Assembly: GCA_021780695.1 (NCBI GenBank)
Contig: JAJXYD010000008.1
Span: 1-64,000, forward strand
Length of the DNA stretch: 64,000 nucleotides
DNA from: Deltaproteobacteria bacterium
Lineage (GTDB): Bacteria > Desulfobacterota > Syntrophobacteria > Syntrophobacterales > Syntrophobacteraceae
Direction of reading: 5' to 3'
Shown: positions 55,083-63,870 of the stretch, in pieces
Position numbering within the stretch: position 1 is the stretch's first letter
How the letters are laid out: the number at the start of each line of letters is the position of its first letter
Position numbers and translations under genes: made by a program
Notes under the pieces: generated by a model
The model's database searches: none
What the model was told of the DNA's origin: nothing
What the model saw: only the letters and a program-made list of their open reading frames with translations

Positions 55083-55889
55083 ATGCTCCAGATATCGGAA
55101 TTCGAGCAGGTTACACAGATACGGATGTGCCGGCAGATCGAAGGGAGCAGCCCCTACTGGGTAGCGGCCTATCTTGTGGACGGCTTGCTTATCGACGCGG
55201 GCTGCAGTTATACCTCAAAAGAGCTTACCGCATTCCTTGCGGGCAAAAAACTTCGAACGGTTATAAACACCCACTACCACGAAGACCACATCGGGGCAAA
55301 CGACGACCTTATGAAGGCCTTTGGCGTGGAGGTTTACGCCCACCCCGATGCGATTCCCCTCATAGCGAAACGCCATGAGCTCCATCCGTATCAGGAGCTC
55401 CTGTTCGGCTATCCCGTCCCAACCAGGGTAAGTCCTGTTCCCACGGAACTCAAAACGGATCATTTTACCTTTCGGATGCTCGATACCCCGGGCCACTGCA
55501 GGGGACATATCTGCCCCATGGAGCTTTCGAAGGGATGGTGTTTTACCGGAGATCTTTTCGCCCGAACGGACCCAAAGATCATACGAGAAGAGGAAAACCT
55601 GGGCGAAGTGATCGACTCCATGCGCAAGATAATCGAGGCAGGCGGCGAGCGTCTCGTGTTGTTTACCGGTGTAGGCAAGATAGTCGAAGACGGCAAAAAG
55701 GCTCTTCGCGATTGCATCGGCTACCTCACCGATTTTTCGCAACGGGCCAAAGAGATGAAATCTCAGGGACTGGGAGTGGACGATATCGTTACGAGGTTGT
55801 TTGGCGCAGAGCATTCCTTCGCCCGGCTTACCAACGGGCAGGTTACCACCTTCAACCTGGTGCAGTCGCTGCTTGAGACGGTTTCCTGA
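55083..55889 (+). CDS. Metallo-beta-lactamase fold hydrolase
   Basis: A 268-residue MBL-fold protein. The metal motif THYHEDHIG (HxHxDH, with the residues spaced as in the glyoxalase II-like group), the later DTPGHCRGH and the FTGDLF aspartate are intact. It probably hydrolyses a thioester, phosphodiester or similar substrate in the cytoplasm. It starts 16 bases after the methyltransferase gene with GGAGG upstream, so they are likely co-transcribed. Confidence 0.9.
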   Translation: MLQISEFEQVTQIRMCRQIEGSSPYWVAAYLVDGLLIDAGCSYTSKELTAFLAGKKLRTVINTHYHEDHIGANDDLMKAFGVEVYAHPDAIPLIAKRHELHPYQELLFGYPVPTRVSPVPTELKTDHFTFRMLDTPGHCRGHICPMELSKGWCFTGDLFARTDPKIIREEENLGEVIDSMRKIIEAGGERLVLFTGVGKIVEDGKKALRDCIGYLTDFSQRAKEMKSQGLGVDDIVTRLFGAEHSFARLTNGQVTTFNLVQSLLETVS

Positions 55890-56041
55890 GAAAATCGCAT
55901 TAAAAGCAGCCGCAAGAGACTTTCAAAGTTTTGAAACACGGGGGAGCATTGGTTACTATCCCCGGCAATTTTGTGCCGCGAACTTGTCGGCTTGTCTCCG
56001 GCTTGATATAGTAGGCCGTTCAAAGAACAAAGGAGAGGCAA

Positions 56042-57001
56042 GTGAGGCGAGCCGGGGCGGTCGAGACATCCACCGGGATATTGATCCTGATTTTTTTAAC
56101 CGCAATAGCTTGCGGAGTCTATATTTACGGTGCCTTTTCCCAGGATGGCCCCTACCACAACCGCTCCATTTTGTCCCTGTTTCACTCGCGTGAACCCTCT
56201 TACCTGCCCAAAGGTCTCGGCGTCTTTGGCTCCGAGCAGACTTTCGACTCCCAGACCCTTTCCAATGAAATTGACGGCAAAGCCGATCTCTATCTTTCCA
56301 GCGGTTTTGTAAAGCTCACCGTAAGACGGTTTGCCAAAAAAACGGATCCGAAGAGCTGGATCGAGGTCTCTATCTATAGAATGAGAAACCCGGCGGACGC
56401 TTTCTCGGTCTACAGCCTGCAGAAGCGGGAAAAATCGACGCCGCTAAACCTGGGGGTATCGGGCTACGGTACCCAGGATGCCGTCTTTTTTGTCGCCGGA
56501 CCGAAGTATTTCGAGATAACCTCCTCGACCAGGGGCCTGATGAAGGACATGAAAGTCCTCGCGCAAAATATCGTCAAGGAGCAACCCCGGTATACGGCGG
56601 TAAAGACCGACAGTCTCTTTGCGGACAAGGGGCTGGACAAGTCGAGCATCTCGCTGCACATAAAGGACGTTTTTTCCTTTAGCGGCCTCGATCATGTCTA
56701 TACGGCAGAGTATACCGACCGGGGGATCAGGGTTACCGCCTTTATCTCGAAGCGAAAGAGCCCGCAGGAGGCGCAAAAACTTGCCGCGGCATACGGCAAG
56801 TTTTTGGTCGAAAACGGAGGGACAGGGGTCGCAGAGATCTCCCAGGCCCCGGGTTCGAAAATATTTAAGGTATTCGACACCTATGAAGTGGTCATGCACG
56901 TAGGCCGTTTTTTGGTCGGTTCCCACGACGTCGATACGCTCGAAAGTGCAAGGACCATTGCATTGCGGGTATACCGCAAGCTTGGCAAGACGCAAAAATG
57001 A
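56042..57001 (+). CDS. DUF6599 family membrane-anchored protein
   Basis: A 319-residue protein with one N-terminal membrane helix (about 10-30). The diagnostic segment is SNEIDGKADLYLSSGFVKL followed by IEVSIYRMRNPADAFSVYSL, matching DUF6599 (whose consensus has YEYINGAAxLYLxYGF and DMxxxxxAFGxYS). A second similar half follows, so the domain may be duplicated. GTG start with AGGAG upstream. Function is unknown, but it is the first gene of the redox cluster and overlaps the next by four bases (ATGA). It should sit on the outer face of the inner membrane. Confidence 0.78.
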   Translation: MRRAGAVETSTGILILIFLTAIACGVYIYGAFSQDGPYHNRSILSLFHSREPSYLPKGLGVFGSEQTFDSQTLSNEIDGKADLYLSSGFVKLTVRRFAKKTDPKSWIEVSIYRMRNPADAFSVYSLQKREKSTPLNLGVSGYGTQDAVFFVAGPKYFEITSSTRGLMKDMKVLAQNIVKEQPRYTAVKTDSLFADKGLDKSSISLHIKDVFSFSGLDHVYTAEYTDRGIRVTAFISKRKSPQEAQKLAAAYGKFLVENGGTGVAEISQAPGSKIFKVFDTYEVVMHVGRFLVGSHDVDTLESARTIALRVYRKLGKTQK

Positions 57002-58023
57002 GGGAGCGGCCCTTGTGGGCCGTTACCGATAACCAGTCACTAACCACGGTATTTACAATGGACAGGCGAGATTTTTTGATCCGTTTGGCAAAAGCGGGGG
57101 CGATGGTGGGGGGCGCGGCCGCCATGGGCCTTATTTTACACGACCCAAAGGGTCCCAGCGCCCCGGCGACTCCGCCCCCGACAAGGCTTCCCGATTTTAG
57201 CGTCGGGCAGGCGGGGCAAAAAATAGCAATCGTTACGGGATCAGACAGAATAAAGACCGTAGACGCAGCCATCGAGGCTCTGGGAGGCATGGGCAGTTTC
57301 GTTAAAAAGGCAGACCGCGTACTTATAAAGGTAAATGCGGCTTTTGCCTCCCCGCCCTCTCTTTGCGCCACGACCAATCCCGTATTGCTTGCCGAGGTGG
57401 TGCGGTTGTGTTTCCTGGCCGGAGCCGCCTCGGTTGCGGTTACCGATAACCCGATAAACGATCCGGAAAGCTGTTTTTCCCTCACCGGTATCGGGGAAGC
57501 GGCCAAAAGCGCGGGCGCCGAGCTGATTTTGCCCTCGGAATCTCTTTTTACAAACATTACCGCCCCAGGCTCGACTCTTATCCGCGACTGGCCCGTTTTC
57601 ACCGGGCCGATAGAGAAGGCCACAAAGCTTATCGGCATTGCCCCGGTAAAGGACCATCACCGGAGCGGGGCCTCGATGGCCATGAAAAACTGGTACGGCT
57701 TCATGGGGGGGCGGCGAAATATTTTCCATCAAAACATACACACCTTCATAAAAGACCTCGCGGTCATGATAAAGCCCACCCTGGTCATTCTGGACGGGAC
57801 CTCCTCGATGGTTTCAAACGGGCCGACCGGCGGGTCTATCTCGGATCTCAAGGAAACCGACACGATGATTGCCAGCACCGACCAGGTGGCGGCCGATTCG
57901 GCCGGGGCTCTCCTTCTGGGCAAGACACCAAAGGATCTGCCCTACATTCTGAAAGCCCAGCAGGCGGGGGTGGGAACTTCGGATTTCGAATCGCTACACC
58001 CCATTCGAATCTCAACAGGGTAA
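56998..58023 (+). CDS. DUF362 protein with Tat signal
   Basis: A 341-residue protein. The second methionine (57058) begins a Tat signal, MDRRDFLIRLAKAGAMVGG; the first ATG (56998) overlaps the DUF6599 stop and is kept because of this coupling. The DUF362 domain contains KADRVLIKVNAAFASPP, VRLCFLAGAASVAVTDNP and the late KNWYGFMGGRRNIFHQNIH. DUF362 proteins often accompany iron-sulfur proteins and can themselves bind clusters, but no ferredoxin motif is visible here. It is probably periplasmic. The polyferredoxin gene starts seven bases later. Confidence 0.87.
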   Translation: MRERPLWAVTDNQSLTTVFTMDRRDFLIRLAKAGAMVGGAAAMGLILHDPKGPSAPATPPPTRLPDFSVGQAGQKIAIVTGSDRIKTVDAAIEALGGMGSFVKKADRVLIKVNAAFASPPSLCATTNPVLLAEVVRLCFLAGAASVAVTDNPINDPESCFSLTGIGEAAKSAGAELILPSESLFTNITAPGSTLIRDWPVFTGPIEKATKLIGIAPVKDHHRSGASMAMKNWYGFMGGRRNIFHQNIHTFIKDLAVMIKPTLVILDGTSSMVSNGPTGGSISDLKETDTMIASTDQVAADSAGALLLGKTPKDLPYILKAQQAGVGTSDFESLHPIRISTG

Positions 58024-58030
58024 AATTTCA

Positions 58031-59803
58031 ATGAGGATCACCATTGTCCGGCGAATAGCCCAGGGGTTTTTTTTCGCCCTTTTCTTATGGTTTTGCATTT
58101 GCGCGACCCAGGGACAATCCTTCTGGCGACTGCGCGGCTGGCCGGTGAACTGGTTTCTCCAGCTGGATCCGCTCGTTGCCCTGAGCACCGCCCTTACGAC
58201 CAAAACCCTTTATGCGGGGCTTATCTGGGCGGTGGCAACGATCGGGCTCACCGCCGTTTTGGGAAGGTTTTTTTGCGGATGGGTCTGCCCGTTTGGCGCC
58301 CTTCATCACCTGTTCGGCTGGATTGGCTCCCACGCACGCACGGTTCGGGAAAAAATCGCTCTAAACCAGTACAATAAGAACCAGAGAATCAAGTATTACG
58401 TGCTTCTTGCGCTGCTTGTCCCAACCTTTGCCGGCTCTTTTTTAAAACTGGACGGGGTAGCGTCCTCGACCCTTCTTGGCGGCTTTCTCGACCCTATCCC
58501 CCTCCTCTACCGCTCGATAAACTTTTTGATCCTGCCCCTGGCCGATTCCTCGGCTCACTTCGTCTTCGCTGCCCAGAGACACTACGACCTCGCCTGGCTC
58601 ACAGCACTGGTATTTTTTTCGGCGATTCTTCTAAACCTTGCGATTCCACGCTTTTACTGCCGGTTCGTATGCCCCCTGGGCGCCCTTTTCGGCCTTATCG
58701 GCCGATATAGCCTGTGGCGGATAGGCAAAAAAGAAGCCGAGTGCAGCCGGTGCGGGATTTGCTCGGCAAGGTGCGAGGGGGCCTGCGACCCGCAGGGAAG
58801 CATCCGGATTTCCGAATGTTTGCTGTGCATGAACTGTCTTGACACCTGTAAGGACAATCTGCCGGGCTACAGCACTTCCCGATCCGCGGGCGGGGAAATC
58901 GTCTCGCCGGACCTTTCCAAACGCGGCTTCGTTACGACAGCCCTGTGCGCGGCCGCGGCCGTACCGTTACTTAGACTCGACGGCAGACTGGGGAAAAACT
59001 ACGATGCGGCCCTCATTCGACCGCCGGGATCATTAGCCGAGCCCGATTTTCTGGACCGGTGCCTCCGATGCGGCCAATGCGCGCGGGTCTGTCCGACAAA
59101 CGTCATTGAACCGGACGGGTTTAGAGACGGCATCGAAGGCCTTTGGACCCCCAGGCTCAATATGCGCGCGGGAACGAGCGGCTGCCAGAAAAACTGCACC
59201 CTTTGCGGCCACATATGCCCGACCGCAGCCATAAGGCCACTTTCACTCGATGAAAAACTGGGCCTTGGCAAGTTCCGCAAAGCCGGTCCCATCCGCATCG
59301 GCACGGCCTTTGTCGACCGTGGCCGCTGCCTGCCCTGGGCTATGAACAAGCCCTGCATCGTCTGCCAGGAAAACTGCCCCGTAAGCCCCAAGGCCATTTA
59401 CGTAAAGGAAAGTTACGCCCTTGTGCGAGACGGGGTTCTGGAGGTCGCAAACGTTTCGGGGACCACGGTTTCCGTCGTAAAACCTGCGCTTAAAGCTCAC
59501 CACTTCGATACGGGCGATTATTTTCTGTCCCTTGTGGCCGGAGGGGTTTCGGAAAAAAGAAGGATCCTCTCCAACTCGAAGGACTCTTTTACCCTGGAGT
59601 CGGCTCTTTCGCAGGATCGGGCGAGCGCCCCGGGGGGAAAGTTTTTGCTCCTGATCCGGCTCCAGGCACCGGTGGTAGACCCGGAGAGGTGTGTCGGCTG
59701 CGGGGTTTGCGAGCATGAGTGCCCGGTCAGCGGCCAAAGGGCCATAAGAGTCAGTGCCGAGGGAGAATCGAGAAGCAGAAAGCATTCACTTTTGCTTGAC
59801 TGA
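58031..59803 (+). CDS. Membrane polyferredoxin (NapH-like N-terminus)
   Basis: A 590-residue protein. The N-terminal 215 residues have four to five membrane helices and two CxxxCP motifs (CGWVCPFG and CRFVCPLG), as in NapH/RdxA/PceC electron carriers. The remainder contains several iron-sulfur motifs: CSRCGICSARCEGACD, CLLCMNCLDTCKD, CLRCGQCARVCP, CTLCGHICP, a CIVCQENCP pair, and a final CVGCGVCEHECPVS. An internal Tat-like RGFVTTALCAAAAVPL separates the two groups, so the second ferredoxin set probably faces the periplasm. It would pass electrons between a quinone and exported partners. Confidence 0.9.
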   Translation: MRITIVRRIAQGFFFALFLWFCICATQGQSFWRLRGWPVNWFLQLDPLVALSTALTTKTLYAGLIWAVATIGLTAVLGRFFCGWVCPFGALHHLFGWIGSHARTVREKIALNQYNKNQRIKYYVLLALLVPTFAGSFLKLDGVASSTLLGGFLDPIPLLYRSINFLILPLADSSAHFVFAAQRHYDLAWLTALVFFSAILLNLAIPRFYCRFVCPLGALFGLIGRYSLWRIGKKEAECSRCGICSARCEGACDPQGSIRISECLLCMNCLDTCKDNLPGYSTSRSAGGEIVSPDLSKRGFVTTALCAAAAVPLLRLDGRLGKNYDAALIRPPGSLAEPDFLDRCLRCGQCARVCPTNVIEPDGFRDGIEGLWTPRLNMRAGTSGCQKNCTLCGHICPTAAIRPLSLDEKLGLGKFRKAGPIRIGTAFVDRGRCLPWAMNKPCIVCQENCPVSPKAIYVKESYALVRDGVLEVANVSGTTVSVVKPALKAHHFDTGDYFLSLVAGGVSEKRRILSNSKDSFTLESALSQDRASAPGGKFLLLIRLQAPVVDPERCVGCGVCEHECPVSGQRAIRVSAEGESRSRKHSLLLD

Positions 59804-59840
59804 TTTTTAAAAATTCAAACCTGTTCGACAAGGAGAACCA

Positions 59841-61052
59841 ATGTCTGAGAAAAACGGCTGTTCCCGTCGAAATTTTTTCAAGATCGCAACCGCTCTGGGC
59901 GCAGGCTCCCTTTTGCCTTCGGGCGCGGCCCTGGCAGAAGGTGAAGCCGAAAACTCCAATCCCGTAAAAGTACCCACGAGAACTTTTGGAAAAACCGGCG
60001 TGAAGGTCTCATGCCTTGCCCTGGGGGGAATGTTTGACACTGCGACAAACCAGCTCCTGCTAAAGCAGGCCCTCAGGTGGGGGGTGACCTATTGGGACAC
60101 GGCCCCCTCCTACGGCAATGGAAACAGCGAGACAGGCTTTGGAGACTTTTTTAAAAAATACCCCGAGACCAGAAAGGAAGTCTTCTTTGTAACCAAGTCG
60201 GAAAAGTTCGACCCCGAGGGTCTTTCGAAATCCCTGGACGAGTCGCTCCAAAGGACAAACGCCAAATACTTCGACCTTTTCTTTCTGCACGGCATTAAAG
60301 ACCCCGGCCTTCTTAACGAGCAAACCAGGGACTGGGCGAAAAACGCCAAAGCGCAGGGCAAGATCAAACTCTTTGGTTTCAGCACCCATGCCAATATGGA
60401 AGACATGCTTCTTGCGGCCTCCAAACTCGGATGGATAGACGGGATAATGCTTCGCTACGACTTCCGGATCATGGGAACCGATAAGATGCGCAGCGCCGTT
60501 GATGCGTGCAACAAGGCGGGCATAGGCCTAACGGCGATGAAGACCCAGGGCAAAGGGGCGGTTGCGGTCGATTCCCAGGCCGAACTGGAGCTTTCCTCAA
60601 GGTTTATAAAGCGGGGTTTTACCGACGCCCAGGCAAAGCTCATGGCGGTCTGGCAGGAACCCAAGATTTCGGCGCTCTGTTCCGAGATGCCCAACATGAC
60701 GATTCTAATGTCCAATATCGCAGCCGCCCTGGAGCGCACAAAACTCACCGCCGGGGACCTCCGGCTGATGGACGCCTTCGCCCGGGAGAGCTCCCCGGGC
60801 TACTGCCCGGGGTGCACCTCGGTATGCGAGACGGCCATAGGCCACAGCGCCCCGGTTGGCGATATAATGCGCTTTTTGATGTACTTTAACAGCTACGGTG
60901 AAGCCGATCGTGCAAGAAGATGCTTTGCCCAAATTCCACAGGAGACTCGCGACCGGCTGGAAACGATCGATTTTTCGGCCGCCGAGCGGCTGTGCCCCCA
61001 GAAGATCGAAATCGCCAAACTCGTAAGGCAGGCTGTCAAAACGCTTGGGTAA
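59841..61052 (+). CDS. Tat-exported aldo/keto reductase with Fe-S motif
   Basis: A 403-residue protein. A Tat signal (CSRRNFFKIATALGAGSLLP) precedes an aldo/keto reductase barrel with TFGKTGVKVSCLALGG and the WDTAPSYGNGNSE catalytic region. The C-terminus has the cysteine set CPGCTSVC and a later RLCPQKIEI, as in aldo/keto reductases with a [4Fe-4S] cluster. Substrate and electron donor are unknown; the upstream polyferredoxin is a good candidate donor. AAGGAG precedes the ATG. Confidence 0.9.
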   Translation: MSEKNGCSRRNFFKIATALGAGSLLPSGAALAEGEAENSNPVKVPTRTFGKTGVKVSCLALGGMFDTATNQLLLKQALRWGVTYWDTAPSYGNGNSETGFGDFFKKYPETRKEVFFVTKSEKFDPEGLSKSLDESLQRTNAKYFDLFFLHGIKDPGLLNEQTRDWAKNAKAQGKIKLFGFSTHANMEDMLLAASKLGWIDGIMLRYDFRIMGTDKMRSAVDACNKAGIGLTAMKTQGKGAVAVDSQAELELSSRFIKRGFTDAQAKLMAVWQEPKISALCSEMPNMTILMSNIAAALERTKLTAGDLRLMDAFARESSPGYCPGCTSVCETAIGHSAPVGDIMRFLMYFNSYGEADRARRCFAQIPQETRDRLETIDFSAAERLCPQKIEIAKLVRQAVKTLG

Positions 61053-61252
61053 GGAAACGGGGCCGCCTCGCCGGGATTGGACCCATGTGAAAGAATGCGA
61101 TTGCATTTGCACTCGATTCGAGTTATGAAAAAAAGCTGCCATCATCAATTAGTTTGGTCCCCTCAGCAGCTTCACTTGTGACAATATTTCCCGGGTCAAG
61201 GAAAGAACCGTCACCCTTGCAGGGGCATGGATTGGAAACAGGAGAAAAAATA

Positions 61253-62479
61253 ATGGAGCCGTTGTTATTAACAAAACGTGAGAAACGCAAGATTGGGACC
61301 CAGTTTGCGGATCTGTGCCTGACCTGCGGTACGTGCGCCGGTGGGTGCCCGGTCACGGGCGTAGACGGCATGGATGTTCGCAAGGCTGTGCGCATGGTCC
61401 TGCTCGGACTCGAACAGGAACTTGTGGATTCGAGATTTCCCTGGATTTGCACCCTGTGCGGCCGCTGCGAGCATGCCTGCCCCATGGATATTGATCTGCT
61501 GGCAATGCTTCGATCCGCGCGCGGGCTGAGAGAGAGAAGCAAAGTGCCGGGCGTTTTGCACAAGGGCGTCGAAATGTGCCTCAAAACGGGCAATAACGTC
61601 GGCATCCCCAAAGACGACTTTCTGTTCCTCCTAGACGACGTGGGCGCGGAAATGGCCGAGGAGCTTCCGGGCTTCAGCGTGCCCATTGACAAAAAAGGCG
61701 CAAAAATCCTGCTCACGATCAACTCCAAGGAGCCTTTCGGCGAACCCGAGGACATGAAGTTCTGGTGGAAGATTCTCTACGCGGCCAATGAATCCTGGAC
61801 CGTAACTTCCGAAAACTGGGAAGGGGTCAACTGGGGCCTTTTTACCGGGGACGACGCCTCCATGAAAGAGATCGTCGGCCGCATAGTCAAAAACTATAAG
61901 GAACTTGAGTGCGAATACCTTCTTTTACCCGAATGAGGCCACGCATACTATGCGACCAGGCTTGGTCTGCAAAAGTGGTATGCCGGTGAAGGCATCAAGT
62001 TTCTTTCGGTTCACGATCTTTTGAAAAAATATATCGAAGAGGGACGCATCAAGGTGGACCCCTCCATTCACACCCATCTCACCACCTATCACGACCCGTG
62101 CAACTACGCCCGCAAGAGCGAGCGCACCTTCGGTCATGGATACTACGAGGAACCCAGGTGGATTACGCAACAGTGTTGCGAGAATTTCGTGGACATGTAC
62201 CCCAACCGGGCCAACAACTTCTGCTGCGGCGCCGGCGGCGGGGCATGGGCCTCCCCCTATAGCGAGGAGCGCATCTATTACGGTAGAGTTAAAGCCAAGC
62301 AGATAAAGGATACGGGAGCAAAGATGCTGATTGCTCCCTGCCACAACTGCCGCGACCAGATCATGAAGGGCTTGCGCAAGGAATACGACATGATGGACCT
62401 GGAGGTAAAATATCTCTGGGAGCTTGTAGCCGACTCTTTGATCATCGAGCCGCGCGAGGCTGAATCCGAAGGCGAATAG
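61253..62479 (+). CDS. HdrD/DsrK-like iron-sulfur selenoprotein (in-frame TGA)
   Basis: Two apparent frames join into one 408-codon gene if TGA at 61934-61936 (codon 228) is read as selenocysteine. Before it are two ferredoxin motifs (C22-x2-C25-x2-C28-x3-C32 and C66-x2-C69-x2-C72-x3-C76) and a degenerate first CCG domain ending LLLPE. The TGA is followed in frame by GHAYYATRLGLQKWY, so the motif is E-Sec-GHA where HdrD/DsrK-type proteins have ECGHA. The rest has a full CCG domain: C283, C308-C309, C324-C325, C363-x2-C366. GGAG before the ATG fixes the start. HdrD-like proteins move electrons to disulfide or similar acceptors. A terminator follows. Confidence 0.88.
61937..61975 (+). promoter_or_regulatory. 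SECIS-like hairpin directly after the in-frame TGA
   Basis: Seventeen bases after the TGA begins GACCA (61954-61958), GGCT loop (61959-61962), TGGTC (61963-61967). Two more G-C pairs (G61952-C61970, C61953-G61969) extend the stem with a single bulged T at 61968. A short stem with a G-starting loop and a bulged pyrimidine about 20 bases behind the TGA is what bacterial SelB needs. Confidence 0.65.
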
Positions 62480-62500
62480 CGCTTTTCGCACGCAATTAAT

Positions 62501-62553
62501 ACAGCCCCGGAAACACTTTTATTGACGTGTGAACGGGGCTGTTTTATTTTTTA
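62501..62553 (+). terminator. Rho-independent terminator of the selenoprotein gene
   Basis: Stem ACAGCCCCG (62501-62509) with CGGGGCTGT (62534-62542), an inner ACAC/GTGT pair in the loop, and the T-rich tail TTTATTTTTTAT. It lies 21 bases after the stop codon. Confidence 0.88.
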
Positions 62554-62644
62554 TACCCTGTTGAGCAGGATTTGGTCTTATATTCACGGCATCAAACGGT
62601 TTTGGATACTAATGCGAGCGCGCCATCCGATTAGTCGAGGAAAT

Positions 62645-63859
62645 ATGAGCAGCAAGAAAACAACAACGGCCAAAGACCAGCCCACGCTCTCCGCGGAAGA
62701 AACCGCGGAGTTGGGAATGATCCTGGACCGCCTCGCGGTGCAAACCCCGGGCGGCGAGAGTTTTGAGGTCTATCTGCAATCCCTTCGAAACTCGCTGCGC
62801 GCAAGGCCCATCCTTGCGGCGGCCCTGCTCGACAGCTTGAGCCGCAGTCCCAGCCCCACCGGGTTTAGGACCTTCGAGGCGCTGGAAAGAGTCGTTGAGG
62901 CTTCGCCTTTTAAAAAGAGCGCCAAAAAGGCGGCATACCGCTTTGCGCAAAAGGGCTTCACGGCTTCGGAAAACCGGTCGGCGCCCGAAAAGATCATTTT
63001 GATAAAAGAGGAGCAAAGAAAACCCCTGGCGCATCTGTTCCAGCTCCAGGGGGCCATGTGGATCGTCTCGGCACTTATTCCCGAAGCCTCTTCGGGGGGC
63101 TACTCTCTTATAACCGCATTTTTGGAAGACGATTTTTCAGCCTTTAACGTGCGGGTAGTCGAATCGACCGGTCAGAAGCGCTACAAAGAGTATCTCCAAA
63201 TGCTTTCCGCCCACTCTTCCCAAAGGGCCGCGCAAATTCCGCTGCACCATGCGGCAAGGCTTTTTTTCGAAATGCTCGATTTTTGGACCGGCAAAGGCTC
63301 CTATGCCCACCTCGAACGGGCGCGCGAAATTTTGAAAAGATATCGCAACACGGAGGCAAAACCCTACGTCCATGACCTCCTGGCTCCCTTGGAAGATCCG
63401 GAGCAATTCTTCTCCGAAGTCGACATTGAAACCTTGACCAAGGATATGGACCTTTCGTGGCTGCGCTTTGATAAAAATGAGCTCGCACCCTGGCGGGAAA
63501 AGCTAAAGCAACTTGACGGCGCCATCCTGGTGGTCCCGCGCGAGGTTTTGGCCCAGCGCAGCCTGGCACTGATTTCCGAGGCGGGCGATATGTTGTGCTC
63601 GAAAGGGAAACGGTTACTTTTCACACGATTTTTCGAAGAGCAGGCCATGACCTTTAAGCTCGCGGGAGATGAGCAAAAGGCGCACCGCGCATGGATAGTC
63701 GCAACAGCTCTAGCCGGCGGCTCTCCTGCGGGCAAAAATCCGGCAGTCTCCAAAATGGTTATGGATTCGCTACACCATTACTGGCCCGAGGATTTTCCCG
63801 AACCCGGCAAACCTTTGGAAAACCAACACCGGACGCAATCGGGAATCATCCTGCCGTAA
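62645..63859 (+). CDS. Unknown large cytoplasmic protein
   Basis: A 404-residue protein not recognised. It is almost wholly helical, without membrane segments, signal peptide or cysteine motifs, and resembles an alpha-solenoid or scaffold: LSAEETAELGMILDRLAVQT, FRTFEALERVVEASPFKK, AHLERAREILKRYRN and LISEAGDMLCSKGKRLLFTR. The ATG at 62645 has GAGGA upstream; the open frame continues 41 codons earlier, into the terminator. The YjbQ gene starts 11 bases after its stop and is probably co-transcribed. Confidence 0.7.
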   Translation: MSSKKTTTAKDQPTLSAEETAELGMILDRLAVQTPGGESFEVYLQSLRNSLRARPILAAALLDSLSRSPSPTGFRTFEALERVVEASPFKKSAKKAAYRFAQKGFTASENRSAPEKIILIKEEQRKPLAHLFQLQGAMWIVSALIPEASSGGYSLITAFLEDDFSAFNVRVVESTGQKRYKEYLQMLSAHSSQRAAQIPLHHAARLFFEMLDFWTGKGSYAHLERAREILKRYRNTEAKPYVHDLLAPLEDPEQFFSEVDIETLTKDMDLSWLRFDKNELAPWREKLKQLDGAILVVPREVLAQRSLALISEAGDMLCSKGKRLLFTRFFEEQAMTFKLAGDEQKAHRAWIVATALAGGSPAGKNPAVSKMVMDSLHHYWPEDFPEPGKPLENQHRTQSGIILP

Positions 63860-63870
63860 ACAGGACAGCT

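Noticed and set aside
61154..61252. Upstream extension of the selenoprotein reading frame
   Set aside because: No ribosome binding site; the ATG at 61253 has GGAG upstream and begins just before the first ferredoxin motif.
62021..62479. Second half of the selenoprotein as a separate gene starting with TTG
   Set aside because: It would begin in the middle of a CCG-type protein and leave the first half truncated; the frame is continuous across one TGA.
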